A stretch of 6,906 nt of DNA from an uncultured Bryobacteraceae bacterium (lineage in GTDB: Bacteria; Acidobacteriota; Terriglobia; Bryobacterales; Bryobacteraceae), in contig CAKZVG010000533.1 in assembly GCA_937921835.1 (NCBI GenBank), positions 1 through 6,906 of the forward strand, written 5' to 3'. The notes below the pieces were generated by a model. The model searched no databases, was not told where the DNA came from, and saw only the letters and a list, made by a program, of their open reading frames with translations. Position 1 is the stretch's first letter. Each line of letters starts with the position of its first letter. This document shows, one piece after another, positions 1 through 6,554 of the stretch. Made by a program: the position numbers and the translations under genes.

Positions 1-3000
1 GGCGCAGGGCGAACAGGCTGTTGACGCGCATCCAGTAGTCGTAATCCTCGATGGTGAACCGGAAGCGGCTGTAGTCGCCGGCCAGATAGGCGACCCGGCT
101 GCGGTAGAGGAAGGCCGCGCCGACGAAGTTGTTCGGCCAGGTGTTCAGTTCGGAGGTATCGGCGGGCAGATGGATGTGCTCGCTGCCGGGAGGGCGCTGA
201 TAGCCGGCATACCATGCGGAATTGCGCAGCGGCTGGCCGTCGTCGCCGATAATGTCGAGGTTGGCGTAGATCATGTCCCAGCAGGGATGGCGCTCGAGCG
301 CGGCGACCATCTTCTCGAGGAACTGGGGCTTGAAATAGTTGTCGCAGCTCGTCCAGGTCAGGTACTCCCCGCGCGCCAGCCGGAACCCGCGCGAGAGCGT
401 GCGCGGGATCTTGCGGTTCTCCTGGTGGATGGCGCGCACGCGCGGGTCCTGGCGCGCGTAGCGGTCGATAATCGCGCCCGTGCCATCCTTCGACCCGTCG
501 TTGATGACGATCAGCTCGAAGTTGGAGTAAGTCTGGTTGAGGATGGTGTCGATGGCTTCGGCGATCATGTCCTCGCCATTGAAAACGGGCAGCACCACCG
601 ACACCAGCCCGGGTTCGGCGGGAGCGCGGACTCCGTCGAGCGCCGGGCCGTAGGCCGCGGCGCGGGCGCGCTTGTACAGGTCGAAGGCGTACGCGTACCA
701 GCTCATCTCCCGCTTGGCAAGCGCGCCGCCGAGGGCCAGCCGGAGTCTCCGCGGGACGAGGATCTCATACAGCCGCCGGGTGAGCTCGACCGGCAGCGCC
801 GAGGGCTGCGCCCGGAAGTCGCGCAGCGCCCGCCGCAGGCCGGCCGGCGCGGCCAGGGAGGAGATCCGGCGCATCCAGCGGCCCGGCTGCGCGAGGATCC
901 AGACGGCGCGCGGCGAATCGCGCAGCGCCCGCCGGAGGGAGCGCGGCACAATGGCATGAAGAGCCTTTCGCAGGACCGGCGCCGGCGCGCGCCCCATCAA
1001 ACGGGCGCTCAAAGCCAGCAGGCTCTCGTTGCCCGCGCCCAGTTGTCCGGCCGCTTCCGAGAGCAACTGGCGGTAGCGGGCGAGCGTTTCGCGCTGCTCG
1101 GCCGCCTCCTGGCCGAGGCGCAGGAGTTCCTCGTTCTTCGCGGCCAGCGCCGCCCCAAGCTCGGCGGCGGAGCGGGCCTGAGCCGCCTCCCGCGCCCGGA
1201 GATCCGCGATCCGTTCCTCGACCTCCTCACGGGTCTCGCGCGCCTCGCGCAGCTTCTCCCGGATGTCGGCAAGCTGCCGCGTCAGTTCGCCGATTTCCTC
1301 CTGCCGGCCGGCAAGCTGTTGCCGCTGCGCTTCGTCGCGCCAGCAGTAGGTCTGCAAGCGGCGCATATGATCGAGCAGAACCCGCTTCAGGATGGCGATG
1401 CTTTCGGGCGTGTCGTTCGCCTGGATTGGCGTTGCTGCGGCGTCGAGCCAGGTGAGGATCAGATCGAGGTTGGTTCGGGCCGCTTCGACCAGGCCCGGCA
1501 CGGCCGCCTCAAGCTGCGCGCGCAGCGCCTGGCGCTGGTCGAAGGTGCTGCGCAGCAGGGCGGCCAGGCGATCGCTTGAGAGGTCTTCGAAGCCGCAAGC
1601 GTGGCGCTCCAGCCCAAGCTGCTCCATGGTGTGCCGCACTTTGGGGTCGTAGCACAGGGCGGCCGCGGGAACGCGCGCCAGCGCCGCCAGCACCAGCGAA
1701 TGCAGACGCATGCCGAACACCATCGCGCAACGGCTGAACAAACCAAGGATCTCCGCCGGCGTGAGCGCGGATTCGATCGTGATGGCGCCGCCGCTGCTCA
1801 TGAGGCTGCGGACGCGCCGGGCGGCCGCGCCGTCGTCGTTGATGTCGTCTCCGCCCGGAACCGCGGACTGGAAGGGGATGAAGACCAGGCGGACCTGACG
1901 CTCGGCGGCGAACCGGTCGAGCGCGCCGGCGGCCTCGGCCATCCAGCCGTCCGCGGCCGTCTCGCCGCCGCCCCAAGGGCGCAGCGCAACCCCGACCAGC
2001 GGCCTGGAATCGTCGATGCCGGCCTCGCGCAGGATGGTCTCGACACGTTCCGGACCGGCCGGCTTCAGCAGGTAGGCCAGGTCGGCGGCCAGCCTGACCC
2101 GGTCTTCGGGAACGCCAAGCCCCAGAAGCAGATCGCGCGAGGCGCGGTCGCGCACCGTGGCGGCTTGCGCCTGCTCGAAAATCAGGCGCGCATACTGCCG
2201 CCCGGGCCCGGTGCGCAACGGCCCCACGCCGGCCGCGCATACGATCATCGGTTTGTCCAACAGGGACGCCAGCAGAGGAAAGGCGGCGAAAAAGCTCATG
2301 CCCCAGTGTTCCGGGGTCAGCGTGGTGGCGGTATCGACTCCCCAGTAATCCTGGAACAGCCCGCCGCCGCCCAGCACGATCAGGTCGCAGGCCGAGGCGG
2401 CGGCGATCAGATCGTGCAGGTTCCGCCAGTGGACCGCGTCCACGTCCAGGCCGCGCCGGGTCTCTTCGGGATCGCCGGATACCACGGTCACGCCGAGCCC
2501 CGGGCGTTGGGCGCGCAGACCTCCCACCAGCGCCGCCAGAATCGCCTCGTCGCCGGTATTCCGCCAGCCGTAATAGCCCGCGATCAGAACCCGCCGCACG
2601 CCCTCCGGCAGAGGCCGCGGTAGTGGCCGCGCCGCCTCCGGCTCGGCGCCGACGGCGCCGGAGGCGGGCGAAGGTTCCGGGTGGGGGGTTGAGGCCGCCC
2701 CGCTCCGGTCCGGCTGACCGCCGCCGGCCAGCGCCGCGTCCGGCGCGAGCCGGGTTGCGCCGCGAGGGGCGCCTTCCGTCAAGCTGTTTTCCCGCAGCGG
2801 GCGGGCGGCGCCAGGTGCGCCGGGAGCGGGATGGAAGGTTCCGCCCCCGTGAGGTCCGGTGTGGGGAGCGCCCGGATCGAGGTCCGGGCAAGGTTGAGGT
2901 GCTGCGCCGCCCCCGGGAACCAAGGAGTCCGATCCGCCAACGGCACGGCCGGCGGCGGCCGTCGCGCCGCCCCCGGCGGCGTTGAAGCTGGTTGGTCCGC

Positions 3001-3004
3001 TCAT
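1..3004 (-). CDS. Pyruvyl transferase (CsaB-type) - coiled coil - family 2 glycosyltransferase fusion, C-terminus cut by window edge
   Basis: A continuous frame of 1001 codons is open from the ATG at 3004 to the left edge. Residues 1-135 are a Pro/Gly/Ala-rich tail. Residues 136-520 match the polysaccharide pyruvyl transferase family (CsaB type): the opening strand LIAGYYGWRNTGDEA (140-154), the GGGGLFQD loop (212-219), the MRLH motif (432-435) and YDPKV (452-456). Known members transfer pyruvate from PEP to a sugar as a ketal. Residues 547-665 are rich in Glu, Arg, Gln and Ala with heptad-like spacing and read as a coiled coil. A basic helical linker (about 670-800) follows. Residues 801 to the edge are a GT-A family 2 glycosyltransferase: VSVVLPVFN (801-809), NDGS (835-838), CDN (887-889) where a DxD usually lies, and IEDYDYW (985-991). 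Probably some tens of C-terminal residues are missing. The protein is presumably cytoplasmic or membrane-associated and acts on a surface glycan. No good Shine-Dalgarno stands before 3004 (AGGGG abuts the ATG). A GTG at 2599 directly before the CsaB core is the main alternative start. Domain calls are firm; the start and the glycan are inferred. Confidence 0.9.
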   Translation of the reverse strand, partial: MSGPTSFNAAGGGATAAAGRAVGGSDSLVPGGGAAPQPCPDLDPGAPHTGPHGGGTFHPAPGAPGAARPLRENSLTEGAPRGATRLAPDAALAGGGQPDRSGAASTPHPEPSPASGAVGAEPEAARPLPRPLPEGVRRVLIAGYYGWRNTGDEAILAALVGGLRAQRPGLGVTVVSGDPEETRRGLDVDAVHWRNLHDLIAAASACDLIVLGGGGLFQDYWGVDTATTLTPEHWGMSFFAAFPLLASLLDKPMIVCAAGVGPLRTGPGRQYARLIFEQAQAATVRDRASRDLLLGLGVPEDRVRLAADLAYLLKPAGPERVETILREAGIDDSRPLVGVALRPWGGGETAADGWMAEAAGALDRFAAERQVRLVFIPFQSAVPGGDDINDDGAAARRVRSLMSSGGAITIESALTPAEILGLFSRCAMVFGMRLHSLVLAALARVPAAALCYDPKVRHTMEQLGLERHACGFEDLSSDRLAALLRSTFDQRQALRAQLEAAVPGLVEAARTNLDLILTWLDAAATPIQANDTPESIAILKRVLLDHMRRLQTYCWRDEAQRQQLAGRQEEIGELTRQLADIREKLREARETREEVEERIADLRAREAAQARSAAELGAALAAKNEELLRLGQEAAEQRETLARYRQLLSEAAGQLGAGNESLLALSARLMGRAPAPVLRKALHAIVPRSLRRALRDSPRAVWILAQPGRWMRRISSLAAPAGLRRALRDFRAQPSALPVELTRRLYEILVPRRLRLALGGALAKREMSWYAYAFDLYKRARAAAYGPALDGVRAPAEPGLVSVVLPVFNGEDMIAEAIDTILNQTYSNFELIVINDGSKDGTGAIIDRYARQDPRVRAIHQENRKIPRTLSRGFRLARGEYLTWTSCDNYFKPQFLEKMVAALERHPCWDMIYANLDIIGDDGQPLRNSAWYAGYQRPPGSEHIHLPADTSELNTWPNNFVGAAFLYRSRVAYLAGDYSRFRFTIEDYDYWMRVNSLFALR

Positions 3005-3078
3005 CCCCTGGGGCCTTGCCACGCGCACACCGGTAAGCCGTTCGCGCGGCAAGCATGGAAGTCAACCGGCGCAGCCAT
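3001..3078 (-). CDS. Possible 25-residue leader ORF overlapping the start of the fusion gene
   Basis: An ATG at 3078 opens a 25-codon frame starting MAAPVDFHAC whose TGA (3003-3001) overlaps the ATG at 3004 as ATGA. Its ATG lies eight bases after a TATCAT -10-like box, so a transcript from there would be nearly leaderless. Coupling of this kind would explain why the long gene lacks a spaced ribosome binding site. The peptide resembles nothing I know, contains two cysteines, and has no signal peptide or obvious attenuator codon run. It may be a chance frame in GC-rich DNA, so I treat it as a candidate only. Confidence 0.25.
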   Translation of the reverse strand: MAAPVDFHACRANGLPVCAWQGPRG

Positions 3079-3097
3079 TCGAGCCTATGATAGCCAT
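3079..3097 (-). promoter_or_regulatory. Candidate -10 region for the minus-strand fusion gene
   Basis: Read on the minus strand, TGGCTATCAT (complement of 3087-3096) resembles an extended -10 box with TATCAT at 3092-3087. A start point would fall near 3080, about 75 bases before the ATG at 3004 and just before the ATG at 3078. There is no convincing -35 at the right distance. A TTGACT at complement 3065-3060 lies downstream and has no matching -10. The sequence resembles the plus-strand box at 3209-3218, which slightly raises the likelihood of both. Confidence 0.3.
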
Positions 3098-3177
3098 TTC
3101 CTTCCCCGCCCGGCAGGCCGGGACGGCTCCGGGAGTGGCTGGGATCGAGGGCGCGGCCGCCGGCCAAACGCGCGTCC

Positions 3178-3198
3178 AGCGCCGCTCCGCGCGGCGCT
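3178..3198. repeat. Perfect inverted repeat (8-bp arms, 5-base spacer) in the divergent control region
   Basis: AGCGCCGC at 3178-3185 is followed after TCCGC by its exact reverse complement GCGGCGCT at 3191-3198. It sits where a -35 box would be expected for the plus-strand -10 at 3213-3218. It could therefore be an operator for a regulator of the rightward operon, or a hairpin insulating the two directions. In DNA this rich in G and C, a dyad of this size can also arise by chance. Confidence 0.35.
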
Positions 3199-3208
3199 CT
3201 GAAACCAG

Positions 3209-3225
3209 TGGCTATACTACTGTTG
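3209..3225 (+). promoter_or_regulatory. Candidate leaderless promoter for the glycosyltransferase operon
   Basis: TGGCTATACT (3209-3218) contains a -10-like TATACT ending six bases before the GTG at 3225. The transcript would therefore begin at or next to the start codon. This agrees with the absence of any Shine-Dalgarno sequence upstream of that GTG. No -35 hexamer is seen; the TG before the box may give extended -10 character although it is one base too far for the usual consensus. The 8-bp dyad at 3178-3198 lies just upstream. Confidence 0.4.
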
Positions 3226-4424
3226 TGTTTCGCTCCCGGCAACTTCCAAGAGGACGGCTCCGGATCGTCATTGTCTCCCCGGACCGTCACCTGATCTACG
3301 ATGGGAGCACGCCGGACCGGACCGGCGTCGGCGGAGGGGTAACTGTCCGCATCCGCGTCGCGGCCGCTCTGGCGCGGCGCGGGCACTCCGTGAGCTTGAT
3401 CGTCAACTGCCCGCGCCGGGCGAGCTTCCACGGCGTCCGCTACCTGCCGCTCGATCAGGCCGAACGCGTGGAGGCCGATGTGCTCGTGCTGCACACCACC
3501 GGGGGCGCGCTCGATCTGCGGCCCGCGCTCGCCCGTATCCTCTCCGCCAGGTTGCGGATCGTCTTCGTCGACGGTGTTGACGAACCCGGCGGCATGAGCG
3601 AGGCCGCTCCGGATCTGCTCTACGCCCCGAGCAACTTCATCGCCCGTACCGCCATCCGTGACTGGCGCTTCCCGCGCGCCAAGATTTTCGTGACGCCGCA
3701 CGGCGTCGAGCCGTCCTTCTTCCGCCCTGCCCTGTTCGGCTCGAAGCCAGGGAACGATCCCCGGCGGCTGCTGTACACCAGCCATCCTTCGAAGGGCATG
3801 CAGGCGGCGGTAGGCCTGCTGCGGCTGCTGCGGTCCGAGGACCCGGGCTTTGAACTGCACGTCTATGGCGGCAACCGCCTGTGGGCGGAGCAGGAGGCCA
3901 ACCCCAGGGCCTCCGAGCCTGGAGTGGTCTACCACGGCCTGACCGGCCAGGCGAGACTGGCCCGCGAGCTGAAGCGCGGCGGATTCGCCATGCACCTGCA
4001 AACCCGCCCGGAGCCTTTCGGCATCTCGCTGGTCGAAGCCATGGCCGCCGGCGTGCTCCCGCTGGCTTCCCCCGTCGGCGCTTATCCGGAGCTCGTCCGG
4101 CACGGGTTCAACGGTCTGCTGGTGGATGGAGATCCCAACGATCCGGGGACGCACCAGCGGGCGGCGGAATGGATCCGCTGCCTGCTCCGCCGCCCGGGCT
4201 TCGCCGCCTACCTGCGGCGTAACGCCAGGGCCGCGCCGCTCAATTGGGATCAGGTCGCCGAAGCCTGGGAGGAGCATTGGGCCTACTGCCTCGATGGCGC
4301 CAGGGTGGAATCCCGCCCGCCCGGCCAGGGCTGTCCCGAGTGCGGCGGACCGTGGCTGCCCCTGGCCGACGGCTATCATTGCACCGGCTGCGGCATGTAT
4401 AGCCGGGACGGACTGGTCCAGTGA
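3225..4424 (+). CDS. Family 4 glycosyltransferase with C-terminal zinc ribbon
   Basis: The predicted 399-residue protein is a GT-B, GT4-type retaining glycosyltransferase that moves a sugar from a nucleotide donor to a glycan or lipid-linked acceptor. The N-terminal Rossmann strand RIVIVSP is followed by the glycine loop GGGVTVR (36-42) and the LARRGHSV segment. Mid-protein SNFIARTAI and TPHGVEP (H159), then K190 of HPSKG, are typical donor-site elements. The EPFGISLVE motif (E263, E271) is the EX7E signature. After the catalytic fold, residues 370-389 form CPEC-12-CTGC, a four-cysteine zinc ribbon that ordinary GT4 enzymes lack. The GTG at 3225 was chosen because homology begins about 16 residues later and a -10 box sits just upstream. 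In-frame ATGs at 2982 and 3087 would add sequence without family resemblance and overlap the divergent gene's control region. The last four bases overlap the next gene. The specific sugar and acceptor cannot be read from the sequence. Confidence 0.9.
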   Translation: MFRSRQLPRGRLRIVIVSPDRHLIYDGSTPDRTGVGGGVTVRIRVAAALARRGHSVSLIVNCPRRASFHGVRYLPLDQAERVEADVLVLHTTGGALDLRPALARILSARLRIVFVDGVDEPGGMSEAAPDLLYAPSNFIARTAIRDWRFPRAKIFVTPHGVEPSFFRPALFGSKPGNDPRRLLYTSHPSKGMQAAVGLLRLLRSEDPGFELHVYGGNRLWAEQEANPRASEPGVVYHGLTGQARLARELKRGGFAMHLQTRPEPFGISLVEAMAAGVLPLASPVGAYPELVRHGFNGLLVDGDPNDPGTHQRAAEWIRCLLRRPGFAAYLRRNARAAPLNWDQVAEAWEEHWAYCLDGARVESRPPGQGCPECGGPWLPLADGYHCTGCGMYSRDGLVQ

Positions 4425-5305
4425 CGCCGGGCATCCTTCAGCGGGCGTATGCGGCGGGACTGGAACGCTACCGGCGGAGCGAAGAGCGCGGCGGCGCGGC
4501 TTCGGCCTACTGCCGCGTCTTCCGGGCCGCCATCCGCGCGGCCGTCCCCGTGTTGGCGTTCTCGCGGCGTCTGTCGTTCCCGGCGCGCGCCACCGGCGGC
4601 TGGTGGTGGATCTGGCGCTGGCGCTTCGAATTCCTCATGGGGTGGCTGGAACCTGAGTCGCTGGCGGTGTGCCGCCGGTTTATCCGCCCGGGTATGACGG
4701 TGGTGGACATTGGGGCTCATATCGGCTACTACACCCGCTTCTTCTCCCACTGGGTGGGGCGCGGCGGCCGCGTCCTGGCCTTCGAGCCCAACCCGGAGAA
4801 TTTCGCCGTCCTCCAGCGCAACGTCGGCGGCTCGAGGTACGCGAACGTGGAGTTGTTTCCCATGGCGGTCAGCGGCCAGGATGGCGTTCTGCCCCTGCAC
4901 GTCTCGCCGGGACACAGTAACCACAGCCTGTTGGCCGGCTACACGCCCGGCCAGGAGGTGATCGAGGTGAAAACCACCACGCTCGATTCCTTCCTCGCCG
5001 CCCGGGGCGGGGCGCCGGTGGATTTCGTCAAGTGCGACGCCGAGGGCGCCGAGCCGCTGGTGCTGGCCGGCATGCGGGAAACCATCGCCCGCTCGCCCGC
5101 GCTGAACTTACTGTTCGAATACAACCCGCCGGCTCTGCGCTGCGGCGACACGCCTCCGCGGGAGTTTCTCGGCCGTCTCGAGCGCGCCGGATTCGACGTC
5201 CGGGCTGTCCTGCCCAACGGTTTGCTCGCTCCGCTTTCCGAGGAGGGCGAGGAATCCGTGAACATCTTCTGCCGCGGCTCCGCCCATCTCGCCGGGCTCC
5301 CTTGA
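4421..5305 (+). CDS. FkbM-family SAM-dependent methyltransferase
   Basis: This 294-residue protein carries the FkbM-type methyltransferase fold. The SAM-binding motif I is VVDIGAHIGYYT (D96, G98, G102), the acidic end of strand 2 is AFEPNPENF (E122), and the family signature is DFVKCDAEGAEPL (K204, D206, E208, E211). Members of this family O-methylate hydroxyl groups on sugars and other secondary metabolites. Next to two glycosyltransferase genes, a glycan sugar is the likely substrate (inference). The first 75 residues are basic and aromatic, including GGWWWIWRWRFEF, and may bind the acceptor or membrane; no signal peptide is present. The start is a GTG that overlaps the TGA of the upstream gene as GTGA, with no clear ribosome binding site, so translation is probably coupled. 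A hairpin begins four bases after the stop. Confidence 0.9.
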   Translation: MTPGILQRAYAAGLERYRRSEERGGAASAYCRVFRAAIRAAVPVLAFSRRLSFPARATGGWWWIWRWRFEFLMGWLEPESLAVCRRFIRPGMTVVDIGAHIGYYTRFFSHWVGRGGRVLAFEPNPENFAVLQRNVGGSRYANVELFPMAVSGQDGVLPLHVSPGHSNHSLLAGYTPGQEVIEVKTTTLDSFLAARGGAPVDFVKCDAEGAEPLVLAGMRETIARSPALNLLFEYNPPALRCGDTPPREFLGRLERAGFDVRAVLPNGLLAPLSEEGEESVNIFCRGSAHLAGLP

Positions 5306-5308
5306 AGG

Positions 5309-5334
5309 CGCCGCGCTTCCGGATGCCCGCGGCG
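5309..5334 (+). terminator. GC hairpin after the methyltransferase gene (possible terminator)
   Basis: CGCCGCG at 5309-5315 pairs perfectly with CGCGGCG at 5328-5334 around a 12-base loop and starts four bases after the TGA of the methyltransferase gene. There is no T-tract after it (GTGTTG follows, the start of the next promoter). It would therefore be a weak or factor-dependent terminator, or an end-protecting hairpin. Confidence 0.35.
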
Positions 5335-5337
5335 GTG

Positions 5338-5389
5338 TTGACTTCCGGCCCGGTCGGATGGTACAACCGTCTCGCCTCGAGAGGAGGGG
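5338..5389 (+). promoter_or_regulatory. Sigma70-like promoter and strong ribosome binding site for the UxuA-like gene
   Basis: TTGACT (5338-5343) and TACAAC (5362-5367) are separated by 18 bases and match the -35 and -10 consensus well. The predicted start point is near 5374. AGGAGGGG at 5382-5389 is a strong Shine-Dalgarno eight bases before the ATG at 5398, and it selects that ATG over the in-frame one at 5404. This promoter suggests the gene is transcribed separately from the glycosyltransferase-methyltransferase pair. Confidence 0.6.
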
Positions 5390-5397
5390 CGTTCCGA

Positions 5398-6510
5398 ATG
5401 GCGATGAATCTCTCCCGCAGACGCGCCCTGCGCGCGGCCGGCGCCGCTTCGCTGCTATCCGCCGCCCCCGCTGCCGCGGCTCGCGCCTGGCCGCCCGCCG
5501 AAACCGCCGCCACGCCCAAGTTGTGCCTGGAGCTTTCCGGCGGCCGCCTGTCGGCCGGCGGCGAGGAGCCGCGCGGCATCCGCCGGGTGAAGCAGTTGGG
5601 CGTCACGCACGTTTTGAGCGGAGGCCCGCGCATTCCCTGGCAGGAGAGCGAACTCCGCGCCCGCATCGAGCGCCTTAAAGCCGAGGGCATCACGCTCTAC
5701 AACCTGATGATCGGGGGCTTTCCGAATACGCTGCGGGGGCTGCCCGGCCGCGACCAGGAGATCGAGCAGGTGATTCAATCCATCCGCGCGGCCGGGAAGG
5801 CCGGCCTGCCGGTGATCGAGTACAACTTCTACGCCCACCGGCTCACGGAAGGTTACTACGAGGAGATAGGCCGCGGCGGCTCGGGGCTGACCGCCTTCAG
5901 TTACTCCAAGGTCAAGGACCTGCCCCCGCTGCCGGGCATCGGCCCTTTCAGCCTCGAACAGATGTGGAGTAACATCACTTACTTTCTTAAGGCGGTCGTG
6001 CCCGAGGCCGAGAAAGCCGGGGTGCGGCTGGCCCTGCACCCGAACGATCCGCCCGCGCCGCTCAGCCGCGGATCCGGCCAGATCATGGGAACCCTGGCCG
6101 GCTGGAAGCGCCTGATCGAAATCGTCCCCAGCCCGGCCAACGGAATTACCTACGACTGCGGGGTGACGCGCGAAATGGGGGAGGACCCGGTGGAGGTCTG
6201 CCGCTATTTCGCCTCCCGACAGCGCATCAACCACGTCCATTTCCGCAACGTGGTGGTGCGCAAACCCTATGAGGATTACACCGAGGTGGCGCCCGACGAA
6301 GGCCAGGTGGACATGTTCGGCGTGATGAAGGAACTGGTCCGCAACCGGTACACGGGCGTCATTTATCCCGAGCACCCGCGCGCGCTCGACGCCGACCGCG
6401 AGAACCCGGACTTCAAACCGTTCTATCCCGGCGGCGGCGGTTACACGGGATTCGCCTTCAACGTCGCCTACGCGCGGGCCATGCTCCAGGCGGCGCTGGC
6501 CTCGGTCTGA
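5398..6510 (+). CDS. Tat-exported mannonate dehydratase-like (UxuA family) TIM-barrel protein
   Basis: The 370-residue product begins with a twin-arginine signal: SRRRAL at residues 6-11, an Ala/Leu core and a likely ARA cleavage site near residue 30. The rest aligns over most of its length with the UxuA family, close to the 394 residues of E. coli UxuA. Shared features are the YNF segment, FLKAVVPEAEKAGVRLALHPNDPP (H214), SPANGITYDCG (C254), HVHFRN (H279, H281), GQVDM (D305) and the final GYTGFAFNVAYARA region. UxuA removes water from D-mannonate in hexuronate breakdown and uses a metal held by His and Cys residues. Against the E. coli protein as I remember it, HPDDPP is HPNDPP, the HEAAH segment is TEVAP (297-299 region) and PDHG is PEHP (324-327). 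Metal residues are mostly kept but part of the catalytic set is altered, so the reaction may differ. A sugar epimerase or isomerase role is the main alternative. Export to the periplasm is unusual for this family's known cytoplasmic role. Confidence 0.85.
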   Translation: MAMNLSRRRALRAAGAASLLSAAPAAAARAWPPAETAATPKLCLELSGGRLSAGGEEPRGIRRVKQLGVTHVLSGGPRIPWQESELRARIERLKAEGITLYNLMIGGFPNTLRGLPGRDQEIEQVIQSIRAAGKAGLPVIEYNFYAHRLTEGYYEEIGRGGSGLTAFSYSKVKDLPPLPGIGPFSLEQMWSNITYFLKAVVPEAEKAGVRLALHPNDPPAPLSRGSGQIMGTLAGWKRLIEIVPSPANGITYDCGVTREMGEDPVEVCRYFASRQRINHVHFRNVVVRKPYEDYTEVAPDEGQVDMFGVMKELVRNRYTGVIYPEHPRALDADRENPDFKPFYPGGGGYTGFAFNVAYARAMLQAALASV

Positions 6511-6511
6511 T

Positions 6512-6552
6512 GCGGGCTGAGGTGGATTTCCCCCGGCGCCGGCCTCGCCCGC
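6512..6552 (+). terminator. Hairpin after the UxuA-like gene (possible terminator)
   Basis: GCGGGC-T-GAGG (6512-6522) pairs with CCTCGCCCGC (6543-6552), giving ten base pairs with one bulged T. The 20-base loop ends in the palindrome CCGGCGCCGG (6533-6542). The structure starts one base after the TGA of the UxuA-like gene. No T-run follows; the next gene's -10 box does. It may be a weak terminator or a transcript-end hairpin. Confidence 0.35.
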
Positions 6553-6554
6553 CG

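Noticed and set aside
170..2623. Long plus-strand open frames (170-1579 and 1601-2623)
   Set aside because: They lie exactly antisense and in register with the codons of the minus-strand fusion gene. Their translations are Arg/Ala/Gly/Gln-rich with no family motif, as expected for the complement of GC-rich coding DNA.
2623..2985. Plus-strand frame starting with a run of arginines
   Set aside because: Antisense to the N-terminal tail of the fusion gene, very Arg/Pro-rich, with no ribosome binding site; a composition artefact.
3016..3052. Imperfect hairpin TTGCC...GGCAA in the leader of the fusion gene
   Set aside because: Only five plus four base pairs with a bulge and a 17-base loop; too weak in this composition to call an attenuator or riboswitch.
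3057..3066. GTTGACTTCC shared by the minus strand here and the promoter at 5337-5346
   Set aside because: A 10-base match between two places on either strand is expected by chance in a window this size, and the copy here lacks a -10 box at proper distance.
1509..4379. 956-codon minus-strand open frame
   Set aside because: It crosses the fusion gene out of frame, the divergent control region and the antisense strand of the glycosyltransferase gene. It shows no domain, while all three regions are better explained by other features.
4376..4924. Minus-strand 182-codon frame
   Set aside because: Antisense to the methyltransferase gene, whose SAM-binding motifs are unmistakable on the plus strand.
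5455..6375. Minus-strand 306-codon frame
   Set aside because: Antisense to the UxuA-like gene and ends in low-complexity Gly/Arg/Ser; no family resemblance.
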